Source: Diphasiastrum complanatum
Lineage: Eukaryota; Streptophyta; Lycopodiopsida; Lycopodiales; Lycopodiaceae
Length of the DNA stretch: 64,000 nucleotides
Assembly (NCBI GenBank): GCA_029204225.1
Contig: CM055098.1
Coordinates: 8,288,246 to 8,352,245 of the forward strand
Reading direction: 5' to 3'
This document shows, in pieces, positions 22,665-33,714 of the stretch (positions are counted from its first letter, which is position 1; the number at the start of each line of letters is the position of its first letter). The translations under genes were made by a program, and so were the position numbers. Under the pieces are notes generated by a model. It saw nothing but the letters and a program-made list of their open reading frames with translations, was not told the origin of the DNA and ran no database searches.

Positions 22665-23870
22665 TGGTGGCTTTTATAAACTAATATAATATGCAATATC
22701 AAGACATGTATGGTCAAATATATCAAGCTTCCCACTAGTTGTCTGTATGTCTGTACAAGTACAAACCCATTTTCTCGTCTCATTATATTTAGTTAGCTTA
22801 GCACTTACATCCATTGATATGCTTAAATGACACACAATACTACATATTGAACCTATGAAGCAAATTTCGTGTGTATTTGCTTTTAGTAATAAAATAGGCT
22901 CTTCTTTTTTTGCCACACTTCAATGCTAAGACAATAATGCATCAACCCTAAATTGCTCATGAAAAGCATAATGGTGGCTTCCGTAAACTAATATAATATG
23001 CAATACATCTACAAAGATCACCAAAGTGAAATATATTGATGGTAAGGTTTTAGGTCTTTCGAGCATGGGAGCAGCCCGAACACCCATCCATCTCCATTAC
23101 ACTTTGGTTCTCTCCAATGGAAGCCAGCTCCCTATTTAGAAACTTGATTCTGAGTACATAATCCTGTGCACTCTCCTCACAAGACATGTATGGTCAAATA
23201 TATCAAGCTTCCCAGCAGTTGTCTGTATGTCTGTACAAGTACAAATCCATTTTCTCATCTCATTATATGTAGTTAGCTTAGCACTTACATCCATTGATAT
23301 GCTTAAATGGCACACAATACTACATATTGAACCTATGAAGCAAATTTCGTGTGTATTTGCTTTTAGTAATAAAATGGTTTCTTTTTTGCCACACTTCAAT
23401 GCTAAGACAATAATGCATCAACCCTAAATTGCTCATGAAAAGCATAATGGTGGCTTCCATAAACTAATACAATATGCAATATCAAGACATGTATGGTCAA
23501 ATATATCAAGCTTCCCACCAGTGGTCCGTATGTCTGTACAAGTACAAATCCATTTTCTCGTCTCATCATATGTAGTTGGCTTAGCACTTACATCCATTGA
23601 TATGCTTAAATGGCACACAATACTACATATTGAACCTATGAGGCAAATTTTGTGTGTATTTGCTTTTAGTAATAAAATAGCTTCTTCTTTTTTTGCCACA
23701 CTTCAATACTAAGACAATAATGCATCAACCCTAAATTGCTCATGAAAAGCATAATTTGGATAATGATAATTTTATCTTATCTATCAAAATATGATTGCTT
23801 CCAATAATAATCAAATCATCAACATATAGATAGTGAACATATAGTATAAATCATGTTGTAGAATTTGTCA
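22665..23870 (-). pseudogene. Copia RT fragment with a triplicated about 300-bp unit
   Basis: On the minus strand, about 23800-23850 reads YVDDLIIIGSNHILIDK, a copia RT catalytic box. Below it a roughly 300-bp unit is repeated three times head to tail (about 23757-23451, 23450-22983, 22982-22672). Each unit contains scrambled-frame RT C-terminal sequence, e.g. VGSLIYLT in 23402-23587 and YTRNLLHRFNM-like sequence in another frame. The middle unit carries an extra 170 bp (about 23010-23180). Nothing is expressible. No LTR for this fragment was found. Confidence 0.75.
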
Positions 23871-23901
23871 TACTCTTTACCATTTTTGTTATTTTAAGTG
23901 T

Positions 23902-24162
23902 TCATTGATAAAGAGCATTAAGTGCCCATAAATAACTTGGTTGAGCTTGCAAACCCTTAATATGCTGAAGTTCTCCTATTTCAGAGAGCAAAATCGAATT
24001 GCATTCTCGTTTGGCAGATTCAACAAGTTTATAACTAGGTAATATCTGATGTTGTTTTATTACATTTTTGTCATAGCGTTCAAAAAATTTCTTTAGAGCT
24101 CTATATCCCCAAGCTTGCGACTCACACCCGTTGGTCGCATGCATACACCATCTCTTTAACAT
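23902..24162 (-). pseudogene. Unrecognised reading frame
   Basis: An 86-residue frame, MLKRWCMHATNGCESQAWGY and onward, ending LWALNALYQ. Composition is protein-like (no simple repeats). I do not recognise a family. It lies between the copia RT fragment and another unknown frame on the same strand. It could belong to a DNA transposon or a decayed gene. Confidence 0.3.
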
Positions 24163-24563
24163 TTGGATTCGGCGTGAACTTGTGGACTAGCTTTTTTACG
24201 ATTCTCAAGCGAATTGAATCACTTGTTTCATTTTCCACAATTTTTAAAAATCTTTACCCTTCAGGAAATGCTTCATATATTTTCTGCTGATAAAATATTT
24301 TCCAACCATGTTTTGCAAGAACTCTTTTGTGACTCTCATACATCTTTTACTGGCACCACCACCTGGTGCCAAAACTTCTAATTTGTGTCTCTTAGTGTTT
24401 TCTTTTTGTGCTTGCTGATCCATTGAGACTCTACGCTTTCGTTGTTAAAACCATTTACCTCCTATACCAATTTCATATTTATTTCATGCAATGAATTGAA
24501 ACTGTCATTCATATTCAAGATATGAATGTTTGAAGTATTTGCCAATGTCTCATCTTGGATTTT

Positions 24564-24902
24564 TCAAGAATCTATTGTTTGACAATAGCCAAGGAGTCCG
24601 TTAGCATCATGATCCCCAATGAACCTTAACAAACTATGTACGTTAGAAAATTTAGGAGGAGCATCTACCAATGGATTGTGAGGGTACAAATCACCTCTCA
24701 CCCATTGGTCAATATGTTTTTTGCCTTCAAATCTCCCACAATGCATCTCATATGGGTTTAAGTTAACACCCCCACCCCATGCAGCTTTGGTTGTCGCGTA
24801 ATCCTTCTTTAACTTAACATGTAAGTATACTTGGTTGTCATCTTGAAGATGTCGAAGTTCCTGAAAGAATCGATGTAGAACTTTACAATATACCTTAATC
24901 AA
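24564..24902 (-). pseudogene. Unrecognised reading frame
   Basis: A 112-residue frame with HRFFQELRHLQDDNQVYLHV and a central WGGGVNLNPYEMHCGRFEG. It looks like real protein sequence but has no family I recognise. The neighbouring 24180-24560 has no frame; it may contain the rest of the same decayed gene. Confidence 0.3.
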
Positions 24903-25612
24903 ATGATGTCATGAGCATGATATAAGCTTTATTAGGCGTATACTAGTTTCCCTGCCTAGGGTGTGATTGATCTTCTAAGGAGTGTGTGATTGCACATGAA
25001 ACTATCTCGTCATTGAAGCTACCAATCTATCTTGACAATCTTCAAAGCAAGAGCACACAAGCATGCAACTATCCACCAAGGAGCTATCAAAAGCTATCAT
25101 TTACATATTGAGAAGTTTCCTAATGAAAACCCAAGTCCCAAATGGGTTGCTCTCAAGTAGAGAGATAAAATTGAGCTTACATACTCGGGTAGAGAGAGAA
25201 CATAGACAACATAGAGAAAATTCTAAGTGTTAGAGCCAACTTTCATCAAGACTTCATTACTTCAAGTATGTACAAATGAGAGCTCTTTCAAATAGGACTA
25301 GCTCAAGTTCTTGCATGTGGAAATGCACTAATTTGATTGGACCCCATGGATTGACCATGATTGGACTTCTAGATATGCACCTCTCTTCATGATTAGACCT
25401 CATCATCTCCACCTCACAATTTGATTGGGCCTCATGATGTGCACCTATAAACATGATTTATCCACATGTAATGCACCTATGGAAGTGATTGGCCTTGTGA
25501 TCTATGGCTCGAAATGTGATTGGGCCAAATAGATCCATTTCAGTCCTAACATCATGTGACAAATGTCACTATCTCACTAGAACTCAAGATAAAGGCCTAT
25601 TGACTATTCAAA
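24903..25612. other. Intergenic, nothing recognised
   Basis: AT-rich sequence without a supported frame, repeat array or element end. Confidence 0.5.
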
Positions 25613-25745
25613 CTCATCATAAATGAGATAAAACGATTATGCGTACCCTCCACACGTGTGAACATGTGAACATGTGAACTCATGATAAATGAGATAAAAT
25701 GATTATGTGTACCCTCCCCACGTGTGAACATGCTCCACACATGTG
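25613..25745. repeat. Tandem duplication of about 66 bp
   Basis: ACTCATNATAAATGAGATAA..GATTATG..TACCCTCC.CACGTGTGAACATG occurs twice in direct succession (about 25613-25678 and 25679-25735). The second copy ends in CACACATGTGTG. Confidence 0.85.
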
Positions 25746-25778
25746 TGATTTCAATATATACATGAAATTACAAAATGA

Positions 25779-26060
25779 TCAAGCTAGATTTTGCCTATTC
25801 TTCACATCTTGGACTAGAACATCTGCAAAGTCCTCTATGTCACCAAAATTTTCACTATTGAGGGTTTGTGATCTCTCCAATAGAGGATTGACAGAGTCTT
25901 CATCATCTGCACACTTTCCTAATTCTGCCAATGCATCCGAAAAAATTGAGAGAGATTTCATTCTCGTTTTTATGAATTCGACTAAACTTAAATCTAAGTC
26001 TACAACAATAACATGTCTTCCTTTTTGGACAACACATGTGTTATCAAATTCTCATACAAT
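25779..26060 (-). pseudogene. Unrecognised conserved-looking fragment
   Basis: The minus strand gives an open run from about 26060 to 25779 with FDNTCVVQKGRHVIVVDLDL and then SDALAELGKCADDEDSVNPL. Acidic and leucine-rich parts look like a true protein segment with no domain I recognise. No splice context is visible. Confidence 0.25.
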
Positions 26061-26690
26061 CTTCTAACGGAATTTCAATTGTCACAAATCGTACAAGAAT
26101 ATTCAAATACAAAATCACAATCCTAGAACTACAAAGAGCATAGATGGAAAACTAGCAATGGGGGCTCCAGAACTTATGATTCATTGTTAAAGGGTTTGCG
26201 GATCCCAAGGCAACCCTAACCCTAGTTAATAAGTGAGAGGGATTTGGCACCCTGCGTGTGTAAGTCCAACCCGATGATCACATAGTTATTTGATTAGTTA
26301 CAAGTCAATAAAAGGACTTTAGGCCTTTTTTGCGTGACTTTTAATGTCGCAGGGCCTAAATGTCAAGTTAGTGAATAAAGTTGGGTTTCCCTCCAATTTG
26401 GATGGTGCTTACTCTTTTTTAAATTTGAATAGTTAGGGAGGCTAAAATGGACCAATAGGATTCAGAGGCCAGGGTCCTCCTCTCTACCGTTAAGAAGGGA
26501 CCAATTCGAGTTCCTACACATGGACATATCTTCATTTCAATAAAGCATATTGGTTCTTTTGTGAAATGGATTTATGAATGTCCTTGCTCTCTATTACTTT
26601 TCCTCCATCTCTCATGCTTTCTTTGGATTTTGCTAATTGTGTGTGCTCAGTGCTGTGTGTGTGAGAGAGAGAGAAAATGGTGTGATTTTT
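26061..26690. other. Intergenic, nothing recognised
   Basis: No supported gene. It may include the left end of the gag-protease element, but no LTR or primer site was identified. Confidence 0.45.
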
Positions 26691-26709
26691 GTGTGTGTGT
26701 GTGTGTGTG
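26691..26709. repeat. (GT)n microsatellite at an element boundary
   Basis: About 10 GT units immediately before gag coding sequence, as at 7994-8022. Confidence 0.9.
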
Positions 26710-29133
26710 AACAAGAAACCTGAGAAGTTTGCAAAGACTTTTCCTACCAGGGAAAATGTCTGGTGTTCTATTTGTACAGGAAATCACACAGTGAATGTGT
26801 GTCCTCAATTGAAAAAACGAATGGAAATCAATATATGCCATTTGTGTAATTCGCCTGATCATGAGACTGCTTTTTGTAATTTCAATCCTCGGATAATTCA
26901 GCAACGATATGCCCAAATGGAATACCCACAATATGGAGGAAATCCAGCAGCCAGACCTCGACTCTTGGATACCCGGAACATTTAGCCTTACTTGCCCCAC
27001 CAAAGCACCCCGTCCTCCTATCAATTTGATGGAACCGGAATCGTATAGAAGTACCGAGAAATGGAACTATGGTAATGATCAAGAAGGTGGATCTTCAGAA
27101 CATTATGCTATTTATGCTACCGCACAACAACAAGCATCTAGAAACTGGACCAGAGCACCACTTGGATGTTTTGCATGTGGAGAAAATCACAGAGTTGCCA
27201 ATGTTCAAATAAAAAAAATTTGTACCATTTTGTCATGGCTGTAGTTATGGGCATTGCTATAAAGACTGTCCAGCAAGACCAAAGCCACCACCAGCTACAG
27301 CTCCTGTAAATTTGATAACAATCAAGCGAAGACCGGTAGCTCAGAATAAATCAAATGTACCCTTGATGGTGGTCACCAGAGCATAGAAGCAGAAAGAACC
27401 GGTAGCAAATCCAGTATCTACTGATTCTATACCATAACGGATATACCAACAACATCTGGAGTCTATCCAAATCTTCAAGCAGAAAAAAGAAGATATCAGG
27501 ATATGAGGCAATGGATTAAATATCTGCAAGAAGAAGAGGAGCTTGAAGCTACTAAGGCAATAGCCGAAGTTTGTTCTTCACCATTGCAGCCACCAAGAAA
27601 TTCATGTACAGATATGAATGATTAGTTGCATCATCATGAAGAATCCTTCAAGATGACTGAACTGGAAGCACCGCAAACAGAACTGCTCATGAATATTTTG
27701 TCTAGTAAGATCAATATCTCACTGGGAGAGTTCCTAAAGTTGGTGCAAAAAGCAAAAGAAGTCTTAGCGCAAAAGTTAGCTCAAGCAGAACCAGAAATTC
27801 ATCAGGAGCCACTTTTTTCGCTGGATTTGAAAAATCTAATGAAGTACTCCATGTCGGAGCATCTTGGGAAAGTGAACAAAAGAATATCACTCTGTCGATA
27901 CAGCATGGACAATTTCCTAATGAAGCAGCTGTGTTAGATGGCGGTTCCAGAGTTAACCTGATTTCTACAAAGCTATGTGTAAAATGGGGCCTTACAAAGA
28001 TCAAGCCTGCGACTTTTGCCATTAAGCTAGCTGATCAAACTACAGTTCGTCCACGAGGAATGGTTGAAGATATACTTGTCAGAATTGCGGGAGTACAGTT
28101 CGTCATAAGTTTCGTAGTAATGGACTTACCAGAAGCACCAAATGTCTACCGAGTCCTATTGGGACGTCCATGGTTACGAGTTGTGCAAGTAATTCATAAC
28201 TGGGGTACCGAAAAATAACTTTTGAAAATCGTGAATGTGCAGTCAAAGTTGATCCTGCAACTTGGACTATCAAACTAGTGGTTCAAAAAGAGGATGATGA
28301 TTCCTCAACAACGGATCATACTTGTGACCGACCAGAGAAAATTTTGGGAGTTCACTATGATTCTCAAACAGATACTGTTAACTGGAATGAAGCTCTTACA
28401 ACGATTGATTGTACAGCAAGATATATTTGTCAACAAGATAATCATTCAAATTTGAGTGAGATTTCATATTGGATTGAACTTTGGATACACCAATCACTTT
28501 TCCATTGAATGTGTTGAATGTAGCTTGGATATCAACGAAACCTATAGTAGATCTGATTGAAGATGACCTCAAACCTGTGAGTCATGCCTTGACTTATGAT
28601 GACAATGCAGAACTTACTGATCAACAGATTCTAAATCATATGGATCTGACCATATTTGGAGTGTGTAATGTTCCTGATGAACCAGCAATAAACCGCCCAA
28701 AGCAGCTATATTGAAGGATGACAGGATCACAGGATCAATGACAAAGAAACAAGCCAAGCAACATTATAATACGGTCTTGAAATGGAAAATTCCTCCTCAA
28801 AAGATTGATTCAAAAAATGTGCCACCCTTACTGGATAAAGGCAAAGGGAAAGTCAAGGATGATTCTACAAGTCAGAGTTCTAGCAAGACATCATCGTCTA
28901 GGAAGTCTTCACCTTTGAAGAAGAGTTTATTGTCTCAAAAATCATCACCTCCACGATCAATTCCTGCTAAGAAGGCTAAGAAAAGATCCAAGACAAGTCC
29001 TTTCGACAAAGAACAAGCAGATGTTGTCCAACATGATATGCACGAATGTTTTAAACGTTATACACTAGATGATGTGGTTATCATATTATCCAAAGCACCA
29101 ACCCGAAGAGCACTTGGATGGAAACCGATTTGA
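26710..29133 (+). pseudogene. Gag-protease element without RT or integrase
   Basis: Plus-strand frames, broken by about four frameshifts or stops, give in order: knuckles VWCSICTGNHTVNVCP and INICHLCNSPDHETAFC; a third Cys cluster LGCFACGENHRVAN continuing CTICHGCSYGHCYKDC; a low-identity spacer; a retropepsin with LDGGSRVNLISTKLC and RVLLGRPWLRVVQVIHNW (about 27930-28215); an acidic region; and a basic Ser/Lys-rich tail (28711-29133) ending KRYTLDDVVIILSKAPTRRA. No RT, RNase H or integrase motif follows, and the final frame ends cleanly at 29131-29133. It resembles Gypsy-2 in gag and Gypsy-1 in protease, so it is probably a non-autonomous member of that lineage. Confidence 0.75.
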
Positions 29134-29139
29134 TACTCC

Positions 29140-29830
29140 AGTGAGTGGCAGTCGATTATGCAAGTTTTGGTAGTCTACTCCGCCAGTTCAGCAAGCATGA
29201 TCTAAATGATTTTTTTAATTTTATTTGTTTTTCAATTTTTTGTTTTCAATATATAATTGTTAACTTTTGTTTGGAAAAGACAAAAAAAAAAGAACGAGGA
29301 AAGACTGATGAGCAAAAGTCAAAAAAGTCATCAGAATGGAAAAAGAGGAAGGAAAGTATTTTTGACAGAAAATGACTTGTAAAATCACTGTTTCGGTCAT
29401 ATGTTGCCTATATAGTATTGAAAACCTTTGCTGAGCTTTTAGATTGTACATCCACTTCAGATATATCTATATTGAGATGGGCGAAGGTTCTTTTCCAAAA
29501 AAAGTCCCTTTTTTGAGTCAGGCGAATGATCAGCAATATGCCATTTTGGGAATCTTTGTCGAGCACCTTACTCTCCTTAGAAACCTTCGCTGACATGTTA
29601 AATGGTCTTAAAATGTCAAAATTAGGCTGGCCATAGGTTCAAATCTTGAAAAATTGCATTTATGACAGAAGATGGGCGAAGGACCCTCTTGGGCGAAGGT
29701 TCATCTTTTGCCAACCCTGAAAACCTTCGTCGGATAGGTTCAGAGCCTCAGAAACCTTCGCCGAGATTTTTTTAGCCTACTTTCACAGTATTGTAGAAGC
29801 CTGCAAATTTCTGATCAGCCAAACTAGTAT
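29140..29830 (+). mobile_element. 3' non-coding tail of the gag-protease element, LTR-like
   Basis: A T-rich start and an A-rich run (about 29280-29292) lead into 29390-29780, which contains at least eight copies in both orientations of ACCTTCGC/GCGAAGGT-type words. No second copy inside the window allows the LTR ends to be fixed. Confidence 0.4.
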
Positions 29831-30545
29831 TCAGTGTAGTGGACCCTCCAAATTCACCTATAAGTTGGCTGAATTTGATTCATTCCTCACTTGTGCTAGC
29901 AAAGCTCTTGCCAAATTTTCTAGCGACCAAAGCCTTCAAAACTTTTTGAACTATTTTTTGTTATACACTCGCGTGTATTACTTTCCATTTTTGATCATCA
30001 CGTCTTCCACAGATACATCCCAGTCACCTCGTTATACTATCCATCGTGATGTCCCATCTGCAACGGATATCATGATCCTTCCTAGTAGAACTACACTATC
30101 GCTCTCATGGGAACGAATCTACGCGTGACAACTAAGTTCATCTCCTTGATGCTAGATTGGTTAGATCTTGGGTTGAGGATAGGCAAGGAAAGAAACCCAC
30201 ACTGGGAGTTGTATCATCAGAAGAGAGTTGACAAGTACCAGCAAACAAACAACAATCCCAACACCTTGAAATCATAGTTTATGACAACTAGAATAAAGGA
30301 ATGATTGAGTCGACAAATGCACACAAAATCTAAAAGTTGGATACCAATTAATGGTATGATGTACTTGCAAGCTAAAGAGATGCGAAATAGTAGTAGACTA
30401 GCTCTCAAATGTGCCCAAACGTAAAAAGGGACCCAAGTAGTTAGAAATAAATCTAAATAGAAATTGCTATGGCACATGGTTTTGGGTTCATCAAGTGCTA
30501 ACCCTAGTCTTTTCTATATAAGAGCTTGTCACACCATTTTCATTT

Positions 30546-30598
<53 letters not shown>

Positions 30599-31047
30599 CT
30601 TCTCCTCTTCCTATGTCCATTGTTGAAGGACCTCCTATTTTCTTTGTATGTGATATATCTATGGATATTGAATGCTTGTTATATTTTTGTTAATCATGCT
30701 ATCACATTTAAGCTATATCATTAGCACAAGCATGCTTCAGATCTAGTTCAAGAAACTAAATCCATAAGATCTACATTTAAAAAAAATAGGTCTTAGATAT
30801 ATTTCCCATTTAAACCAAAAGGCCAAAAAGGAGAGAAGAAAAGCAAAAAGATGAGCTACTTCCACAATCTAGGCTCCATTCCACATTTAGATCACACACA
30901 AGGGATCGTGACACCCTTAGTAGCCTAGATTCACAATTCTGAACTAGTTTTACCCTACCTCCATTGGATCGAAACACATGCTGCAAATGACACTCATCCA
31001 ATTGTAGATCCAAAAATCTCATTCAAAGCCTCTAAAGTTACATCTTT
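29831..31047. other. Intergenic
   Basis: No supported gene. It holds a (GA)n tract at 30549-30596 and otherwise AT-rich unique sequence. Confidence 0.5.
30549..30596. repeat. (GA)24 microsatellite
   Basis: A perfect GA run of about 48 bp. Confidence 0.97.
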
Positions 31048-32812
31048 AAGGAGACACGAAAAAAGGACTACATTTTTTTGGCACCGTCTTATAACTATTC
31101 TAGAAATTCTTTTGTTGTTGTTTTTTCTCCATTATTTAATAACAGAGTTTTTACTCGCCCTACCCTTTTTTCTTGTATTTTCTAAAAAAGCCTTACTTGC
31201 TGATCCAATGGTGAGCAAAGCGAGCTCTGATCTGCAACCTCACGAATTGGCAAGGTAAAGGTCTTTACTTGTGATTTTTCATGATTTGTAAATTTTGTTC
31301 CTTATCTGTCCTTTTCACTCGCCCTTCTCATAGTATATAGTACATTGTCAGACTTAACTGAGGACAACCCGCCAGTTAAAATTTATGACTCACGTTCTTT
31401 ACTCGCCAATTTTTAGTGCCATCTGATCATTTTACTCACCCTTTTATTTGTGGTCTATGATAATCATTTTTAGTCAATAGACAGTTCGTTGAGTAAAATT
31501 GACTACTCGTGTCTTTTTTTGTGCCTGTCGAATACTAGCCATCAGAGAAATCCTAAAAAAGGTGTAGTTTGGAGAATCCAAACTTCAAATGAGCATCTAC
31601 TTCTTTATACATCTTTGATGGAAAACTACTCATGTATCATGAATTGATTTAATTCAATCACTTTGATCAAACTTTTATCCTTATGTGATTGTCAAAACTT
31701 CAAAGAACTCTAGATATAACAAGGCCACCCTCATCAAGAAAGAGGTTCTTGTCTTATATGGAACTTCATGCCTAGACACTCAAATCATTTACGATGTTTT
31801 TTCCAAGAATGTCAAAATTATACTTTCATCAAGTAAATTTCCAAGGAAACTTGGCACCAAAATGCTCAACATTTAAAGAAGTGTCGGCAATAACCATGTT
31901 TTCCTCCCCCGCCCCCGCTTCCACATCTAGTTCAGGGAGGCACAAAAAAAGGACTACATTTTTTCGGCACAGTGTTATAACTATTCTAGAAATGTTTTGT
32001 TGTTGTTTTTTCTCCATTCTTCAATAACAATTTTTTTACTCGTTCTACCATTTTTCTTGTATTTTCTACAAAAACCGTTACTTGATGTTCCAATAGTGAG
32101 CAAAGCAGGCTCTGATTTGCAACCTCACAAATTGGCAAGTTAAAGGTCTTTACTTGTGATTTTTCAGTACTTGCCGATTTGTAAATCAAATCAGTCCTTA
32201 TCTGTCCTTTTTATTCGCCCTTCTCATAGTACATAGTACATTGTCAGACTTACCTGAGGACAACCCGGAAGTTAAAACTTATTACTCACATTCTTTACTC
32301 ATCAATTTTTAGTGCCATCTGAGCATTTTACTCACCCTTTTACATGTGGTCTCTCATAATCATTTTTAGATAGTAGACAGTTCGTTGAGTAAAACTGACT
32401 ACTCGTGTCTTTTTTCGTGCCTGTCTAATACTAGCCATCAGAAAAATCCTAAAAAGGGTGTAGTAAATTTGATCTGATTGAGAATCCAAACTTCAAATGA
32501 GCATCTACTTCTTTATACATCTTTCATGGAAAACTATTCATGTATCATGAATTGATTTAATTCATACACTTTGATCAAAATTTATCCTTATGTGGTTGTC
32601 AAAACTTCAAAGAACTCTAGATATAATAAGGCCGCCCTCATCAAGAAAGAGGTTTTTGTCTTAAATGGAACTTCATGCCTAGACACTTCAATCATTTATG
32701 ATGTTTTTTCCAAGAATGTCAAAAATTTATTTTCATCAAGTAAATTTCCAAGGGAACTTGGCACTAAAATGCTCAACATTAGATAACCATGTGCCCCCCG
32801 CCCCCCAAAGTA
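31048..32812. repeat. Tandem duplication of a roughly 870-bp unit
   Basis: Copy 1 is about 31048-31915 and copy 2 about 31938-32812. Both start with GGAGRCACRAAAAAAGGACT-like sequence, share TACTCGCCCTACC-type words, and end with AATGCTCAACATT then ATAACCATG and a C-rich patch. A short frame near each end (31685-31876 and 32571-32786: KTSKNSRYNKA, CLDTQIIYDVFSKN, FPRKLGTKMLN) is preserved in both copies and may be a gene relic. They could be LTRs of a very small element or a simple segmental duplication; no primer site is seen between them. Confidence 0.85.
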
Positions 32813-32837
32813 ACGTCAAACATTCAATTCCATGCAT

Positions 32838-33714
32838 AGATGAACGATATGCTACAACTTCCATACTTGCATTATCAACACCCAATAGTAGGTCTAGCTC
32901 ACATGCATCAAGATACATTCACATTAGCCTTCATGCATTTTGATAGTTATATCAACTTAGTAGTATATATTTTCAGCATAATCATAGCTTGTCATGAACA
33001 GCTAGTTTGCTGCCATGCTGACAAGCAACAAATAAGGTAGTTGTAAACTTTTAGCTCTTTATGGATCAATATTTTAGCTCTTTATCAATTGATATTTCAT
33101 CTTCTAGGGAGTGATTATCGATTAAAAAATCACCAGCCACCAAATGTGTTCTAAATCAATTGCCTATTGTACATGTGAGAGAGTATAGTACACAACCATG
33201 TGAAGGTACTATTGTTGATAATGATTGAGCAAATACATTCACTATTTGGTTGTTCCAAATGTCTATTCCTGTACACTGCTAACTAGAATCACTCAATGGA
33301 GCAGTAATAGATGCAGACACTTGTCCACTTCCACTTGTAACATTCACATTTTGGCTTCGAGTAAGCTCATCCACTGACAGTGTGATCGAGGATGAGTTCA
33401 TGCCAAGATTAAAGAAAGCTACATAGAACTCACCTGCAACAAAATAATTTTGTATAAGAAAACATTTACCAAGACAATTCCTTATGAAAACTTATCCGAA
33501 AATATTAAACTTTGCAATGGATGAAAACGACAATCGAATGCTTAATTTTCAAAACAAATTTCTCTATTTTTCCATGTTGTCTTCTAGATCCTAACTACTA
33601 ACATGTTGCTATGGTGTGGAACTTAGTCACTAAATTTAAGTTATCATCTGATCCATGAGCAGCCCAAACATGTTTCACATTTACTTGCGCATCAACTGTC
33701 GCACATAACCACCT
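32838..33714 (-). pseudogene. Fragment copied from the GH27 host gene 3' end
   Basis: This block matches 43245-44415 at high identity: downstream sequence, the whole last exon (about 33178-33456), the last intron, and part of the preceding exon (to 33714). It lacks about 285 bp that the host gene has between 43350 and 43660. In the copied last exon the codon for Trp (WQCTG) reads TAG, so it is a pseudogene. The intron is retained, so the copy arose at DNA level. It stops abruptly inside the penultimate exon, where an unrelated reading frame begins (33715). Confidence 0.92.

Noticed and set aside
29865-30128. 87-codon frame after the gag-protease element
   Set aside because: No domain, no repeat copy and no splice context; probably chance.
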